Positions 44,788 to 53,804 of a stretch of DNA of 64,000 nt are shown here, in pieces. The first letter of the stretch is position 1. The number at the start of each line of letters is the position of its first letter. This stretch comes from Mycolicibacterium baixiangningiae (GTDB lineage Bacteria; Actinomycetota; Actinomycetes; Mycobacteriales; Mycobacteriaceae): positions 3,410,001-3,474,000 of the forward strand of contig NZ_CP066218.1 of NCBI RefSeq assembly GCF_016313185.1. The letters are read 5' to 3'. The notes under the pieces are model-generated. The model made no database searches and was not told the origin of the DNA. It was given only the letters and a program-made list of their open reading frames with translations. The position numbers were made by a program, and so were the translations under genes.

Positions 44788-45717
44788 TCATGTCTGGGCG
44801 ACGCGCGGGATGAGCGTTCCCCTCGGCCGCAGCACCAGGACCAGAACGCCCGCGATCACGATCCCGACGAGGTTGACGAGCAGCTGCAGCGCCGATTTTC
44901 CGGCCACGTCCCACTGGCCGACGGTCGCGGCGACGACGGCGAAACCTGCGGCGGTCACGGTGTAGACCGAGATGAACACCCCGACCAGGCCGGTGGCCTT
45001 CGCCGAGACCAGCGAAAGCATGCCCGCCGCGCCGGCCAGCAGCGCGACCGCGAACGAGAGTGGGCCGACGTGGAAGATGAAGTCGACCTCGTCGATGTGC
45101 GCGACGGCATCCACGGTCAACCAGCCCACCGCCTTGGCGGCCAGGGTGCACAGCGCGGTGATGCCCATCGCGATCGGGAACCCGACGATCAGCGCCAGCG
45201 CGGCGCGCCGTGCGAGGCTGCTTCTGCGCTGCACCACCGCGACCGCCAGCGCCGCCAGGGGGCCGAACTCCGGACCGAGCACCATGGCGCCGACGACGGT
45301 GACCGTCGAGTCGGTGACCACGCCGATCGCGGTGAGCAGACACGCCAACGTCAGGAACGTGACGAACGTGACGCTGAGCGCCGCCTCTTCCCGTGTGCGT
45401 CCGATCAATTCGTCCCAGATGACGGCGTCGGCCGGATCGCCCTCGGCGTCGTCCTCGGCGCGGTGTGCCCGCGTCGAGAGCACGGTGTCGAGGATCTCGA
45501 GGGTGACCGCCCCGCGGCGGTGCACGTCGAGTTCCTTGAGCCGCTTGATGACGTCGTTCGCGCATTCGCGGGCGATGTCGGCGGTGATCTCGTCGCCGGA
45601 CGGCTCCAGTGACACGCCCGGGTAGAGCAGGATGTTGGCTACGCCGACTTCGCTGCGGAGCACCTCGAGCACCGGTTCCCGCAAATCCTCCGGCGCGACG
45701 ACCCGCAGATGTAGCAC
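44788..45717 (-). CDS. DUF389 membrane protein (Rv2571c type)
   Basis: 309 residues: a cytosolic N-terminal alpha/beta part (MLHLRVVAPEDLREPVLEVL, PDGDEI-like SGDEITADIAREC) of about 110 residues and then six hydrophobic segments forming the DUF389 core (TVTVVGAMVLGPEFGPLAALAVAVVQR is its hallmark). Transport or channel function is presumed, substrate unknown. GTG at 45717. Lies between the HxlR gene and the transglutaminase operon on the same strand, 54 nt before the DUF2126 start. Confidence 0.85.
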   Translation of the reverse strand: MLHLRVVAPEDLREPVLEVLRSEVGVANILLYPGVSLEPSGDEITADIARECANDVIKRLKELDVHRRGAVTLEILDTVLSTRAHRAEDDAEGDPADAVIWDELIGRTREEAALSVTFVTFLTLACLLTAIGVVTDSTVTVVGAMVLGPEFGPLAALAVAVVQRRSSLARRAALALIVGFPIAMGITALCTLAAKAVGWLTVDAVAHIDEVDFIFHVGPLSFAVALLAGAAGMLSLVSAKATGLVGVFISVYTVTAAGFAVVAATVGQWDVAGKSALQLLVNLVGIVIAGVLVLVLRPRGTLIPRVAQT

Positions 45718-45726
45718 CGCCCGAGA

Positions 45727-46197
45727 CTAACGCCCCCGCGCCAGTCGCATCCCGAGTTCGTCGGGGGGCACCTCATGACCGGCCGCGCAACGGATCTCCA
45801 CCGTCGCCTCCTCGCCACAACCCTGGTGGGTCAGCCGCAGCCGGCTGTCGTCGATGTGGCGTCGGCCCCACTCGAACAGGGCCCACACCACGGGCATGAA
45901 GTCTCGTCCGGCGTCGGTGAGCACGTACTCGTCGCGGCGCCGCTGACCGGGCTCCTGGTAGGGCCTGCGCTCGAGCAGGCCGGCCTCGACCAGTTCGGAC
46001 AGCCGCGCCGCGGCGGCGGCCTTGGTGACCCCGACCCGCCGCCAGAAGTCGTCGAAGCGGGTGGTGCCGTAGAAGGCCTCGCGCATGAGCAGCATCGTCG
46101 TCTTGGTACCCAGCAGCGACATGGTCTTCTCTATCGGGCACTGCCCCACCGCCGACCAGGCGTCACGGTCGGCCAGCGGCCCTTGCAGCACGGCCAC
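45727..46197 (-). CDS. HxlR-family winged-helix regulator
   Basis: 156 residues: CPIEKTMSLLGTKTTMLLMREAFYGTTRFDDFWRRVGVTKAAAAARLSELVEAGLL (abridged), the typical HxlR winged helix with its N-terminal Cys (residue 20), and a C-terminal part with three more cysteines (HQGCGEEATVEIRCAAGHEV). Divergently transcribed from the thiolase; a palindrome and its own -10 TATAGT lie in the gap, so it probably controls itself and the thiolase. Effector unknown; redox sensing through Cys is possible. Confidence 0.88.
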   Translation of the reverse strand: MAVLQGPLADRDAWSAVGQCPIEKTMSLLGTKTTMLLMREAFYGTTRFDDFWRRVGVTKAAAAARLSELVEAGLLERRPYQEPGQRRRDEYVLTDAGRDFMPVVWALFEWGRRHIDDSRLRLTHQGCGEEATVEIRCAAGHEVPPDELGMRLARGR

Positions 46198-46230
46198 GGA
46201 ATCATCCGCCTTTCTGAGTTGTTCTCACTA

Positions 46231-46257
46231 TACCTAGGTGGTACACAGGTCTAGGTA
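46231..46257. promoter_or_regulatory. Inverted-repeat operator between hxlR-like gene and thiolase
   Basis: TACCTAG (46231-46237) and CTAGGTA (46251-46257) form a perfect inverted repeat with a 13-nt spacer. The left arm overlaps the regulator's -10, TATAGT (46227-46232, minus strand), and the right arm reaches its -35 region. Weaker flanking symmetry (TTGTTCTC / GAGACAACAA) extends outward. Confidence 0.7.
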
Positions 46258-46286
46258 GAGACAACAATACTCAGAGTGGAGTGGTC

Positions 46287-47492
46287 ATGAGCGGATTCCA
46301 AGGTCGCGACGCCGTCATCGTCGGGGCGGTCCGGACACCGATCGGCAAGGGTAAGCCGGGTGGCGGTTTGCACGGAGTGCTGCCGGCCGACCTGCTCGCC
46401 CACAGCCTGCGGGAGCTGGTCGCCCGCACCGGGGTCGACCCCGCGCAGATCGACGACGTCATCGCCGGCGCCGTCACCCAGGTCGGCGACCAGGCGGTGA
46501 ACATCGCGCGCAACGCCCTTCTCGGCGCGGGCTTCCCGGAATCGGTGCCCGGGACCACCGTCGACCGCCAGTGCGGCAGCAGCCAGCAGGCCATCAGCTT
46601 CGCCGCGCAGGGCGTGGTCTCCGGTGCGTACGACATCGTGATCGCCGCGGGTGTCGAGTCGATGAGCCGGGTGCCGATGGGCTCGTCGGTGCTGCCGGGC
46701 AGCAACCCGTTCGGTGACGACTTCGCCCGCCGCTACCCTGATGGGCTTGTGCCGCAGGGCATTTCGGCTGAGTTGATCGCCGCGAAGTGGGGGCTGTCCC
46801 GCACCGCGCTCGACGACTTCTCCGCGGGCAGCCACGAGAAGGCCGCTGCGGCGACGAAGGCGGGCGCCTTCGACAACGAACTCGCCCCGATCGCCGGGCT
46901 CACCACCGACGAGATCATCCGCCCCGGCACCACGGTCGACACCCTGGCGGGTCTGAAGCCGGCGTTCTACAACCCCGCCTACGAACAGCGGTTCCCGCAG
47001 ATCAACTGGGAAATCACCGCGGGCAACTCCTCACCGCTGTCCGACGGCAGCGCCGCGGTGCTGATCACCACGACCGAGGCCGCGCACCGCCTGGGGCTTC
47101 GGCCGCTGGCGCGCATCCACACCGCGGTAGCCGTCGGCTCAGATCCGCTCTACATGCTGACCGGAGTCATCCCCGCGACCGAGAAGGTGCTGACCAAGGC
47201 GCGTCTGACGCTGGCGGACATCGACCTGTTCGAGGTCAACGAGGCGTTCGCGCCGGTGGTGCTGAGCTGGGCATCTGATATCGGTGGCGGACAACCGGCT
47301 TCGATCCTCGCCAAGACCAACGTCAACGGCGGCGCGATCGCGATCGGGCATCCGTTGGGCGCCAGCGGTGTTCGGATCATGACCACGTTGGTCAACGCCC
47401 TGGAGCAGCGCGGCGGCCGCTACGGGCTGCAGACGATGTGTGAGGCCGGCGGAATGGCCAACGCCACGATCATCGAGCGGCTTCAGTCGTAG
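46287..47492 (+). CDS. Acetyl-CoA acetyltransferase (thiolase)
   Basis: Thiolytic cleavage or condensation of acyl-CoA. 401 residues with the thiolase hallmarks: nucleophile Cys in VDRQCGSSQQA (about residue 93), NEAFAPV, NVNGGAIAIGHPLGASG with the active His, and CEAGGMANA with the second Cys. ATG at 46287 has GGAG 5 nt upstream; GTG 46281 is the alternative. Divergent from an HxlR regulator with a shared operator; its substrate (beta-oxidation or steroid side chain) cannot be told from the sequence. Confidence 0.92.
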   Translation: MSGFQGRDAVIVGAVRTPIGKGKPGGGLHGVLPADLLAHSLRELVARTGVDPAQIDDVIAGAVTQVGDQAVNIARNALLGAGFPESVPGTTVDRQCGSSQQAISFAAQGVVSGAYDIVIAAGVESMSRVPMGSSVLPGSNPFGDDFARRYPDGLVPQGISAELIAAKWGLSRTALDDFSAGSHEKAAAATKAGAFDNELAPIAGLTTDEIIRPGTTVDTLAGLKPAFYNPAYEQRFPQINWEITAGNSSPLSDGSAAVLITTTEAAHRLGLRPLARIHTAVAVGSDPLYMLTGVIPATEKVLTKARLTLADIDLFEVNEAFAPVVLSWASDIGGGQPASILAKTNVNGGAIAIGHPLGASGVRIMTTLVNALEQRGGRYGLQTMCEAGGMANATIIERLQS

Positions 47493-47914
47493 ATGACCGC
47501 AAGCCCACGGCGCTCCAGATCCGCCAGACCGTCCCGCATGGCTTGGAGTTGCTCGGGGGTGTGCCCGGCCCAGTCGGTGATCTCCCCGACCACCGTGACG
47601 GGCTCGCGGGTGCGGTAGGAGCGCGTCGGGTTGCCGGGCAGCTTCTTGTCCGTGACGTTCGGATCGTCCTCGAGCGTGCCTTGCGGTTCGACGACGTAGA
47701 TGCGCCCGCGCCCGTGGCCTTTTGCGAGCTCCGCGCCCCACACCGCGGCGTCGAGCGTCTGCGTCACGTACACGTGGTTCGAGACGCGTCCTTCTTCGAA
47801 GTTCGACGGCCGTCCCGGTGTGAGCAGATCGCCCACCGCAAGGTCGGCCTTGGTCCCGTGCAGGTACGCACCCGACTCGTGCACCTCGAAAGGTTTCGGC
47901 ACATCAACCCCCAT
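47483..47914 (-). CDS. arr: Rifampin ADP-ribosyltransferase
   Basis: Transfers ADP-ribose from NAD to rifamycins and so gives rifampicin resistance. 143 residues, the same as M. smegmatis Arr. With the ATG at 47914, the known catalytic residues fall exactly at His19 (AYLHGTK), Tyr49 (NHVYVTQ) and Asp84 (LEDDPNVTDKKLPGNPTRSY region), which fixes both identity and start. A longer frame up to 47962 (GTG within it) adds residues with no similarity. Ends overlapping the convergent thiolase by 10 nt. A long inverted repeat lies upstream. Confidence 0.95.
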   Translation of the reverse strand: MGVDVPKPFEVHESGAYLHGTKADLAVGDLLTPGRPSNFEEGRVSNHVYVTQTLDAAVWGAELAKGHGRGRIYVVEPQGTLEDDPNVTDKKLPGNPTRSYRTREPVTVVGEITDWAGHTPEQLQAMRDGLADLERRGLAVIYD

Positions 47915-47927
47915 CCGTAGTAGCGGC

Positions 47928-47988
47928 GTTGACTCCGCGCTCACGGCGCACACCTCTCGCACGTCCTCGCCGTAGGCGCAGAGTCAAC
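47928..47988 (-). promoter_or_regulatory. 13-bp inverted repeat upstream of arr
   Basis: GTTGACTCCGCGC (47928-47940) and GCGCAGAGTCAAC (47976-47988) are inverted with one mismatch, 35 nt apart, 13-74 nt upstream of the arr ATG. Each arm carries a TTGACT that could act as -35 in opposite directions. It could bind a dimeric regulator. No WhiB7-type promoter was recognised with certainty. Confidence 0.5.
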
Positions 47989-48028
47989 CGGTGCGTCCGA
48001 CCAGACTGACGCATGCGCGCCACCGAAT

Positions 48029-48478
48029 TCACACGCGGGCGAGCTCGAACAGCGGGATGACTCGGTCGGTCTTGGCCTGGTATTCGCCGAACTGCGGCGC
48101 CATGTCGACGACGCGTCGGTACAGCGCGTTGCGTTCCTCGAGCGGCAACTCAATCGCTTCGGCGTCGTAGGCCTCGGTGCCGATCTCAACCCGCACCCGC
48201 GGCGTCGCGCGCAGGTTGTGCACCCACGCGGGCGCCTTGGGGGCACCGCCGAAAGACCCGGCGATCAGAATCCGGCCGTCGATCTCGAAGTACACCAGCG
48301 GCGACACGCGCGGCTGCCCGGACCTGGCGCCGACGGTAGTCAGCAAGACGATGTTATCGTCCTCGAAGAATCCTCCGACCTTGCCGCCGTTGGCCCGGAA
48401 CTCCTCCACCACCTGGCGGTTCATGTCGTCGAGCGCATTCCGATCGGCCAGCAGTTCATCTGAATTGAATTCGGTCAC
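48029..48478 (-). CDS. Ddn-family F420-dependent nitroreductase/quinone reductase (copy 1)
   Basis: 149 residues of the deazaflavin-dependent nitroreductase (DUF385) split-barrel family: LLTTVGARSGQPRVSPLVYF (F420 phosphate site), AGSFGGAPKAPAWVHNLRATPRV and the terminal KTDRVIPLFEL. Relatives reduce menaquinone-like quinones and activate nitroimidazole drugs. The hydrophobic N-terminal helix seen in membrane-associated Ddn is not evident. Tandem to a paralogue at 48533 (about 60% identity by eye); ATG shortly after it. Confidence 0.88.
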   Translation of the reverse strand: MTEFNSDELLADRNALDDMNRQVVEEFRANGGKVGGFFEDDNIVLLTTVGARSGQPRVSPLVYFEIDGRILIAGSFGGAPKAPAWVHNLRATPRVRVEIGTEAYDAEAIELPLEERNALYRRVVDMAPQFGEYQAKTDRVIPLFELARV

Positions 48479-48532
48479 GACCAGTTCAGACTGCGTCGGC
48501 TCGGCTTGTATTCCCGAGCGCGGCGACTGATG

Positions 48533-48982
48533 TCACACCCGGGTGAGCTCGAACAGCGGGATCTTCCGCGTCGTCTTCTTCTGATACTCGGCGAATGTCG
48601 GCGCCAACTCGATGATCTTCGCGTAGGCGGCGTCACGCTCCTCGGGCAACAGCTCGCGCACGTCGACGTCGTAGGCCTCGGTGCCGATCTCGATGTGCGC
48701 CTTCGGGTTAGCCCGCACGTTGTGCACCCACGCCGGGTTCTTCGGCCCGCCGGCGTAGGAGCCGACGATGAGCATCCTGCCGTCAACGGTGAGGCAGGCC
48801 AGCGGGGACAGCCGCGGCTGACCGGACTTCGCGCCCACGGTGTGCAACAGCAACAGCGTGGCACCCTCGAACGGGCCGCCCACCACCCCGCCGTTGGCCC
48901 GGAACTCCTCGACGATGGCCTTGTTGAAGTCGTTGAGCGAGTTCACGTCGGCGATCATCGTGTTCTTGTCCGGTTCTGTCAT
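48533..48982 (-). CDS. Ddn-family F420-dependent nitroreductase/quinone reductase (copy 2)
   Basis: 149 residues, paralogue of the 48029 gene: [52 protein letters not shown] (abridged) and [14 protein letters not shown]. The ATG at 48982 overlaps the aspS stop (ATGA), so it is probably translated with aspS. The two copies seem to derive from a local duplication with the whole fold kept in each. Substrates unknown; F420 use is inferred from family. Confidence 0.88.
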   Translation of the reverse strand: MTEPDKNTMIADVNSLNDFNKAIVEEFRANGGVVGGPFEGATLLLLHTVGAKSGQPRLSPLACLTVDGRMLIVGSYAGGPKNPAWVHNVRANPKAHIEIGTEAYDVDVRELLPEERDAAYAKIIELAPTFAEYQKKTTRKIPLFELTRV

Positions 48983-50754
48983 GCTTCCTCCGACTTCTTG
49001 GGCTTCGCGTCGATTCCCGACTCCCGGCGCTGCTGCGGCGTGATCGGCGCGGGCGCACCGGTCAGCGGGTCGACACCGCCGCCGGACTTGGGGAACGCGA
49101 TGACCTCGCGGATGGAGTCCATCCCGGCCAGCAACGCGGTGATGCGGTCCCAGCCGAACGCGATCCCGCCGTGCGGCGGCGCGCCGAATGTGAAGGCGTC
49201 CAACAGGAATCCGAACTTGTCCTGCGCCTCCTCGTGGTCGATGCCCATCATCGCGAACACCCGCTCCTGCACGTCACGGCGATGGATACGGATGGACCCC
49301 CCGCCGATCTCGTTGCCGTTGCACACGATGTCGTAGGCGTCGGCCAGCGCACTGCCCGGATCGGTGTCGAACGTCTGCTCCGACTGCGGTTGCGGCGCGG
49401 TGAACGCGTGGTGCACCGCGGTCCACGACCCCGAGCCGACCGCGACGTCTCCGGAGGCCGTCGCCTCCTCGGCGGGTTCGAACAGCGGCCAGTCGACCAC
49501 CCAGGTGAACGCCCACGCGTCCGGATCGATCATGTCGAGGCGTTTGGCGATCTCGATGCGCGCGGCGCCCAGCAGCGCGCGCGACGACTTCGGCGGGCCC
49601 GCCGCGAAGAAAATGCAGTCGCCGGGGTTGGCGCCGACGTGCGCGGCCAGCCCGTCGCGTTCTGTGTCGGTGAGGTTCTTGGCGACGGGACCGCCCAGCG
49701 TGCCGTCCTCGCCGACCAGCACATAGGCCAGCCCCTTGGCGCCGCGCTGCTTGGCCCACTCCTGCCAGCCGTCGAGTGTGCGCCGCGGCTGGGACGCCCC
49801 GCCGGGCATCACGACGGCGCCCACATACGGCGACTGGAACACGCGGAAGGTGGTGTCGGCGAAGAACTCCTGGCACTCGACGAGTTCGAGCCCGAACCGC
49901 AGATCGGGCTTGTCCGAACCGAACCGCCGCATGGCCTCGGCGTAGGTGATGCGCGGCAGCGGCGTGGGCAGGTCGTGGCCGATCAGCGCCCACAGCGCCG
50001 TGAGGACCTCCTCGGACACGGCCATCACGTCGTCGGCGTCGACGAAGCTCATCTCCATGTCCAGCTGGGTGAACTCGGGCTGGCGGTCGGCGCGGAAATC
50101 CTCGTCCCGGTAGCAGCGCGCGATCTGGTAGTACCGCTCCATCCCGGCCACCATGAGCAGCTGCTTGAACAGCTGCGGGCTCTGCGGGAGCGCGTAGAAC
50201 GACCCGGGCTGCAGGCGCGCGGGCACGAGGAAGTCACGCGCACCCTCGGGGGTGGACCGCGTCATCGTCGGCGTCTCGATCTCGACGAAGTCGTGACGGG
50301 CCAGCACGTCGCGGGCGGCGGCGTTCACCTTCGACCGCAGCCGGATCGCGTTGCCCGGGCCTTCGCGGCGCAGGTCGAGGTAGCGGTAGCGCAGCCGCGC
50401 TTCCTCGCCGGCTTCCTCGTCGAGCTGGAACGGCAGCGGCGCGCTCTCCCCCAGCACGGTCAGTGTGGTGGCGTTCACCTCGACGCCGCCGGTCGGGATC
50501 TCGGGGTTCTCGTTGCCCTCGGGACGGACCTCGACGACACCGTGGACGAGGACACAGAACTCGGCGCGCAGCCGGTGGGCCGCCTCGAGCGCCGCGCCCT
50601 CGCGGAACACCACCTGCGAAACCCCGGAGGCGTCACGCAGGTCGATGAAGATGACGCCACCGTGATCGCGCCGGCGCGCCACCCATCCGGCCAGCGTCAC
50701 GTTCTGACCGGCGTCGGCGGGTCGCAACGATCCGGCGGCATGACTGCGCAGCAC
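48979..50754 (-). CDS. aspS: Aspartyl-tRNA synthetase (non-discriminating type)
   Basis: 591 residues: anticodon-binding OB domain ([19 protein letters not shown]), class II catalytic domain with [52 protein letters not shown] (abridged; motif 2), bacterial GAD insert (about 280-410) and motif 3 GIAFGWDRI. Mycobacteria lack AsnRS, so AspRS also charges tRNA-Asn for GatCAB conversion (established for the genus). GTG at 50754 with AGGAG 5-6 nt upstream. Confidence 0.97.
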   Translation of the reverse strand: MLRSHAAGSLRPADAGQNVTLAGWVARRRDHGGVIFIDLRDASGVSQVVFREGAALEAAHRLRAEFCVLVHGVVEVRPEGNENPEIPTGGVEVNATTLTVLGESAPLPFQLDEEAGEEARLRYRYLDLRREGPGNAIRLRSKVNAAARDVLARHDFVEIETPTMTRSTPEGARDFLVPARLQPGSFYALPQSPQLFKQLLMVAGMERYYQIARCYRDEDFRADRQPEFTQLDMEMSFVDADDVMAVSEEVLTALWALIGHDLPTPLPRITYAEAMRRFGSDKPDLRFGLELVECQEFFADTTFRVFQSPYVGAVVMPGGASQPRRTLDGWQEWAKQRGAKGLAYVLVGEDGTLGGPVAKNLTDTERDGLAAHVGANPGDCIFFAAGPPKSSRALLGAARIEIAKRLDMIDPDAWAFTWVVDWPLFEPAEEATASGDVAVGSGSWTAVHHAFTAPQPQSEQTFDTDPGSALADAYDIVCNGNEIGGGSIRIHRRDVQERVFAMMGIDHEEAQDKFGFLLDAFTFGAPPHGGIAFGWDRITALLAGMDSIREVIAFPKSGGGVDPLTGAPAPITPQQRRESGIDAKPKKSEEA

Positions 50755-50817
50755 AAAAACTCCTGAGAATGGGTGGGGCGGGACAACGGCCACAGTGTAG
50801 TGGGGGGTCGCCGGAGG

Positions 50818-50823
50818 TAGCTT
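50818..50823 (+). promoter_or_regulatory. -10 hexamer before the 50831 gene
   Basis: TAGCTT ends 7 nt before the ATG at 50831, leaderless geometry. Confidence 0.4.
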
Positions 50824-50830
50824 GGGCGGA

Positions 50831-51718
50831 ATGCCCACCCGCATCGCACTCGTCGGGCCCGGCGCGATCGGCGCCACGATCGCCGCCCTGCTGCACGAGG
50901 CCGGCCGGCCGGTACTGCTCTGCGGCCGCACCGCCCGCACCTCGCTCGACGTCCGGCCCGACGACCGGGAGCCCATTGTGGTCCCCGGCCCGGTGCACAC
51001 CGATCCGTCCGATGTGGACGGTCCTGTCGACGTGGTGCTGCTGGCCGTCAAGGACACCCAGAACGAGGCGGTCGCACCCTGGCTGAGCCGGCTGTGTGAC
51101 GAGCGCACGGTCGTGTGCGCGCTGCAGAACGGCGTCGAGCAGGTCGAACGGGTGGGCCGCTTCTGCCCGGGAGTGACGGTGGTGCCCGCCGCGGTGTGGG
51201 TGTCCGCGGAGACGGATCCACAAGGGTTCGTGCACATCCGCACCGGCGTCCGCTTGGTGTTGCCCGACACCGACGCGGCCGCGATGCTCGCCGACGTGCT
51301 CAGCACCGACCACCTGACCGTCGAGTGCGAGCCCGACTTCATCACCGAGGCGTGGCGCAAGTTGTTGATGAACGCCGTGGTGGGCCTGATGGTGCTGACC
51401 GGCCGCCGGTCGGGGATGTTCCGTCGCGACGACGTCGCCGCCCTGGGTCGCCGATATCTCGGCGAGTGCCTGGCGGTCGCGCGGGCGGACGGGGCCGACC
51501 TGGGCGACGAGGTCGTCGAGCAGATCCTCACGATTCTGGTCACCGGGCCACCCGACATCACGACGTCGATGCTCACCGACCGGGAGGCGGGCCGCGCCCT
51601 GGAGTGGGACATCCGCAACGGCGTGATCGCCCGCAAGGGCGCCGCGTACGGCATCGCCACACCCGTCAGCGACATCGTCGTGCCGCTGCTCGCCGCGGCA
51701 GGCGAGGGGCCCGGCTAG
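50831..51718 (+). CDS. Ketopantoate reductase-like oxidoreductase (Rv2573 type)
   Basis: 295 residues of the ApbA/PanE family: Rossmann [20 protein letters not shown] at the N-terminus, [14 protein letters not shown] (catalytic Lys region), [10 protein letters not shown], and the C-terminal helical domain [21 protein letters not shown] with the second lysine of the family, [17 protein letters not shown] ... GVIARKG. Could reduce ketopantoate to pantoate or act on another 2-keto acid; not near panB/panC, so no symbol is given. ATG at 50831. Confidence 0.85.
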   Translation: MPTRIALVGPGAIGATIAALLHEAGRPVLLCGRTARTSLDVRPDDREPIVVPGPVHTDPSDVDGPVDVVLLAVKDTQNEAVAPWLSRLCDERTVVCALQNGVEQVERVGRFCPGVTVVPAAVWVSAETDPQGFVHIRTGVRLVLPDTDAAAMLADVLSTDHLTVECEPDFITEAWRKLLMNAVVGLMVLTGRRSGMFRRDDVAALGRRYLGECLAVARADGADLGDEVVEQILTILVTGPPDITTSMLTDREAGRALEWDIRNGVIARKGAAYGIATPVSDIVVPLLAAAGEGPG

Positions 51719-51729
51719 ACACCATGGGC

Positions 51730-51735
51730 TAGCGT
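51730..51735 (+). promoter_or_regulatory. -10 hexamer before the 51738 gene
   Basis: TAGCGT lies 2 nt before the ATG at 51738 and 8 nt before the ATG at 51744; the latter distance fits a leaderless start and argues for the shorter protein. Confidence 0.4.
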
Positions 51736-51737
51736 GT

Positions 51738-52238
51738 ATGGCCATGCACGCCTGCGAGCGCGTCGACCTGTCCTTCGTCGACTCGGCGCCGTACCGATTC
51801 GTCAGCACCGTCGACCTCGCGATCACCCCGGAGCAGGTGTTCGAGGTGCTCGCCGACGCCGAATCGTGGCCGCACTGGGCGACGGTGATCACCAAGGTGA
51901 CCTGGACGAGCGCCGAACCGCGCGGCATCGGCACGACGCGGACCGTGCACATGCGCGGCGGCATCGTGGGCGACGAAGAATTCCTGGCCTGGGAACCATT
52001 CCGGCACATGGCGTTTCGTTTCAACGAGGCGTCGACAGGCAGCATCGCCGCATTCGCCGAGGACTACCGCGTGGTCAAGACCCCTGGCGGCTGTCACCTC
52101 ACCTGGGTGATGGCGATCAAGCCCAACGGGGTCGCGGCCCGGCTGGGCATGACGCTGGGCCGGCCGGTGATGGGCTGGCTCTTCCAGCGCTTCCTGCACA
52201 ACCTGCGCCGGTACACCGATCAGCGGTTCGCCCGCTAG
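51738..52238 (+). CDS. SRPBCC-family protein (Rv2574 type)
   Basis: 166 residues, or 164 from ATG 51744. Polyketide cyclase/dehydrase-like fold: VSTVDLAITPEQVFEVLADAESWPHWATVITKVTW (abridged) is the classic opening, then HMRGGIVGDEEFLAWEP and a C-terminal amphipathic helix with GWLFQRFLHNLRRYTDQRF. Ligand unknown. Follows the PanE-like gene by 19 nt and is convergent with the carboxylesterase, overlapping it by 4 nt. Confidence 0.85.
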   Translation: MAMHACERVDLSFVDSAPYRFVSTVDLAITPEQVFEVLADAESWPHWATVITKVTWTSAEPRGIGTTRTVHMRGGIVGDEEFLAWEPFRHMAFRFNEASTGSIAAFAEDYRVVKTPGGCHLTWVMAIKPNGVAARLGMTLGRPVMGWLFQRFLHNLRRYTDQRFAR

Positions 52239-53731
52239 TAGATTCCCCTCCAGGCCTGCCGCCGCAGCGCGTCCGGGTCGTCGACCGATTCGTCGCGCAG
52301 CGAGCGGATCACCCGGGTGCGCCGGCGAACGGCGTCGTATCGCGGCCAGTCGTCGCGCCACAGCTCGCCGGGCTCCCAGCCCCGCGTCGCGAAATCCAGC
52401 CAGGTGCGCTGCATCCTCCGCCCCACCGACGGCAGCACGCGCCGGCCCAGGGGATGCAGTTTGCGGCCGAGATAGGACGCGTAACTGTGCTGGATGTGCA
52501 CGATCTCGCTGCCGTGGGTGGCGCCCAGGCCCAGGGCGCGCAGCGGCACCGCGGTGTGGTCGAAGCGGTAGACGTGGGTCGCCGCGTGGGCGCTGTAGGC
52601 GTCGGCGAACGCCCACGTGGGGGCGCCGAACATGACGTCGGAGCCGATGGCGACGAGGGCTTGGCGCCGTGGATGGCCCGGATATGCGGCGAGGATCCGC
52701 TCGCGGGCCCGCGGCGCGCACCTCTCGAACCACGACTCCACACCGGCGGGGGTGGTCGGCAGCATCGGCGGTTTACCCCACGCGAACATGGACGCCTCGT
52801 GACTGTTGGTGCCGATGATCAGCGGTACCCGCTGAACGGCCCCGGCGCGCGCCGCCGCGATCGGATGACTCGGCAGCAGGTCGACACCGTGGGTCAGACC
52901 GTAGGCGAGCGTTGGCGTTTCGGCGACGCTCTCCAACTGCAGTTGACCGGCGGCCCGGCGCAGCGAACGCTGCGGTGCGGACTTCACCTGATCGATGTCC
53001 AGGCCCAGCAGGTCGAGAAAGCGCTGTGCCCTCTCCGCTCGGGTGTTGCGGTCGGCGATGAGGGGAAGCGCCGGGCTCTGTGCGATCGCCCGCGCGAACA
53101 ACCCGTCCGCGGCGGGGCTGGCGAGCAACGCCAGCACCGACGTCGCACCCGCCGACTCACCGAACACCGTGACGCGGTCGGGGTCGCCGCCGAACGCAGC
53201 GATGTTCTTCCGCACCCAGCGCAACGCGGCGAGTTGATCCCGCATTGCGAGGTTGTCGTCGAATCCGTCGCCCAGTGCGCCGAGGTCCAGCCCGCCGAAC
53301 ACTCCGATGCGATAGGTCACGTTGACTACCACGACGTTGCCGTTCGTCGCCAACCGCGATCCGTTGTAGAGCTGGAAGTGGCCCGCCCCGTAGACGAACG
53401 CCCCGCCCGGGATCCACACCATCACCGGCAACGCGGCGGTGGTGTCCGGCGACCACACGGTCAGCGTCAGGCACGCCTCGTCGCGGTGCTTCGGATCGTC
53501 TCGGCCGCCGCCGACGAACGATTTACCCTGCGGTGGGATCGGTCCGTGTTCGAGCGCGTCGCGCACCCCGGTCCACGGTTCGGCCGGCACAGGCGCAGCG
53601 AACCGCAGGTCACCCAGCGGCTGGCGGGCATAGGGGACGCCGCGCCACACCCCGACGCCGCCCTCGCGCGTGCCGCACAACCGCCCGAGCGCGGTGCTCA
53701 CGACGGTCGAGAACTCAGCGACGGCGGGCAC
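52235..53731 (-). CDS. Type B carboxylesterase/lipase
   Basis: Alpha/beta hydrolase of the carboxylesterase type B family; about 498 residues. Nucleophile Ser in VFGESAGATS (about residue 190), oxyanion region IPGGAFVYGAG, acidic residue in GTNSHEASMF and His in GATHGSEIVH. N-terminal GVWRGVPYARQPLGDLRF is typical. No signal peptide. The frame also opens at 53761 (GTG), overlapping the divergent gene; I prefer GTG 53731 (VPAVAEFSTVVSTALG). Substrate unknown. Confidence 0.87.
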   Translation of the reverse strand: MPAVAEFSTVVSTALGRLCGTREGGVGVWRGVPYARQPLGDLRFAAPVPAEPWTGVRDALEHGPIPPQGKSFVGGGRDDPKHRDEACLTLTVWSPDTTAALPVMVWIPGGAFVYGAGHFQLYNGSRLATNGNVVVVNVTYRIGVFGGLDLGALGDGFDDNLAMRDQLAALRWVRKNIAAFGGDPDRVTVFGESAGATSVLALLASPAADGLFARAIAQSPALPLIADRNTRAERAQRFLDLLGLDIDQVKSAPQRSLRRAAGQLQLESVAETPTLAYGLTHGVDLLPSHPIAAARAGAVQRVPLIIGTNSHEASMFAWGKPPMLPTTPAGVESWFERCAPRARERILAAYPGHPRRQALVAIGSDVMFGAPTWAFADAYSAHAATHVYRFDHTAVPLRALGLGATHGSEIVHIQHSYASYLGRKLHPLGRRVLPSVGRRMQRTWLDFATRGWEPGELWRDDWPRYDAVRRRTRVIRSLRDESVDDPDALRRQAWRGIY

Positions 53732-53741
53732 GCCCGAATCG

Positions 53742-53747
53742 TAGTGT
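53742..53747 (+). promoter_or_regulatory. -10 hexamer before the neutral zinc metallopeptidase
   Basis: TAGTGT ends 6 nt before the GTG at 53754, leaderless geometry; if used, either the GTG or the later ATG 53805 could be the true start. Confidence 0.4.
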
Positions 53748-53804
53748 GGGAGGGTGAACACCGGCGCTGGGTCGGCGCCTCACCGAGTGCGGATGGAGCG
53801 TGCG

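Noticed and set aside
42196..45612. Plus-strand frame of about 1138 codons opposite DUF2126 and DUF389
   Set aside because: Antisense shadow typical of high-GC DNA, His/Gly/Arg-rich and without any domain; the minus-strand genes are certain.
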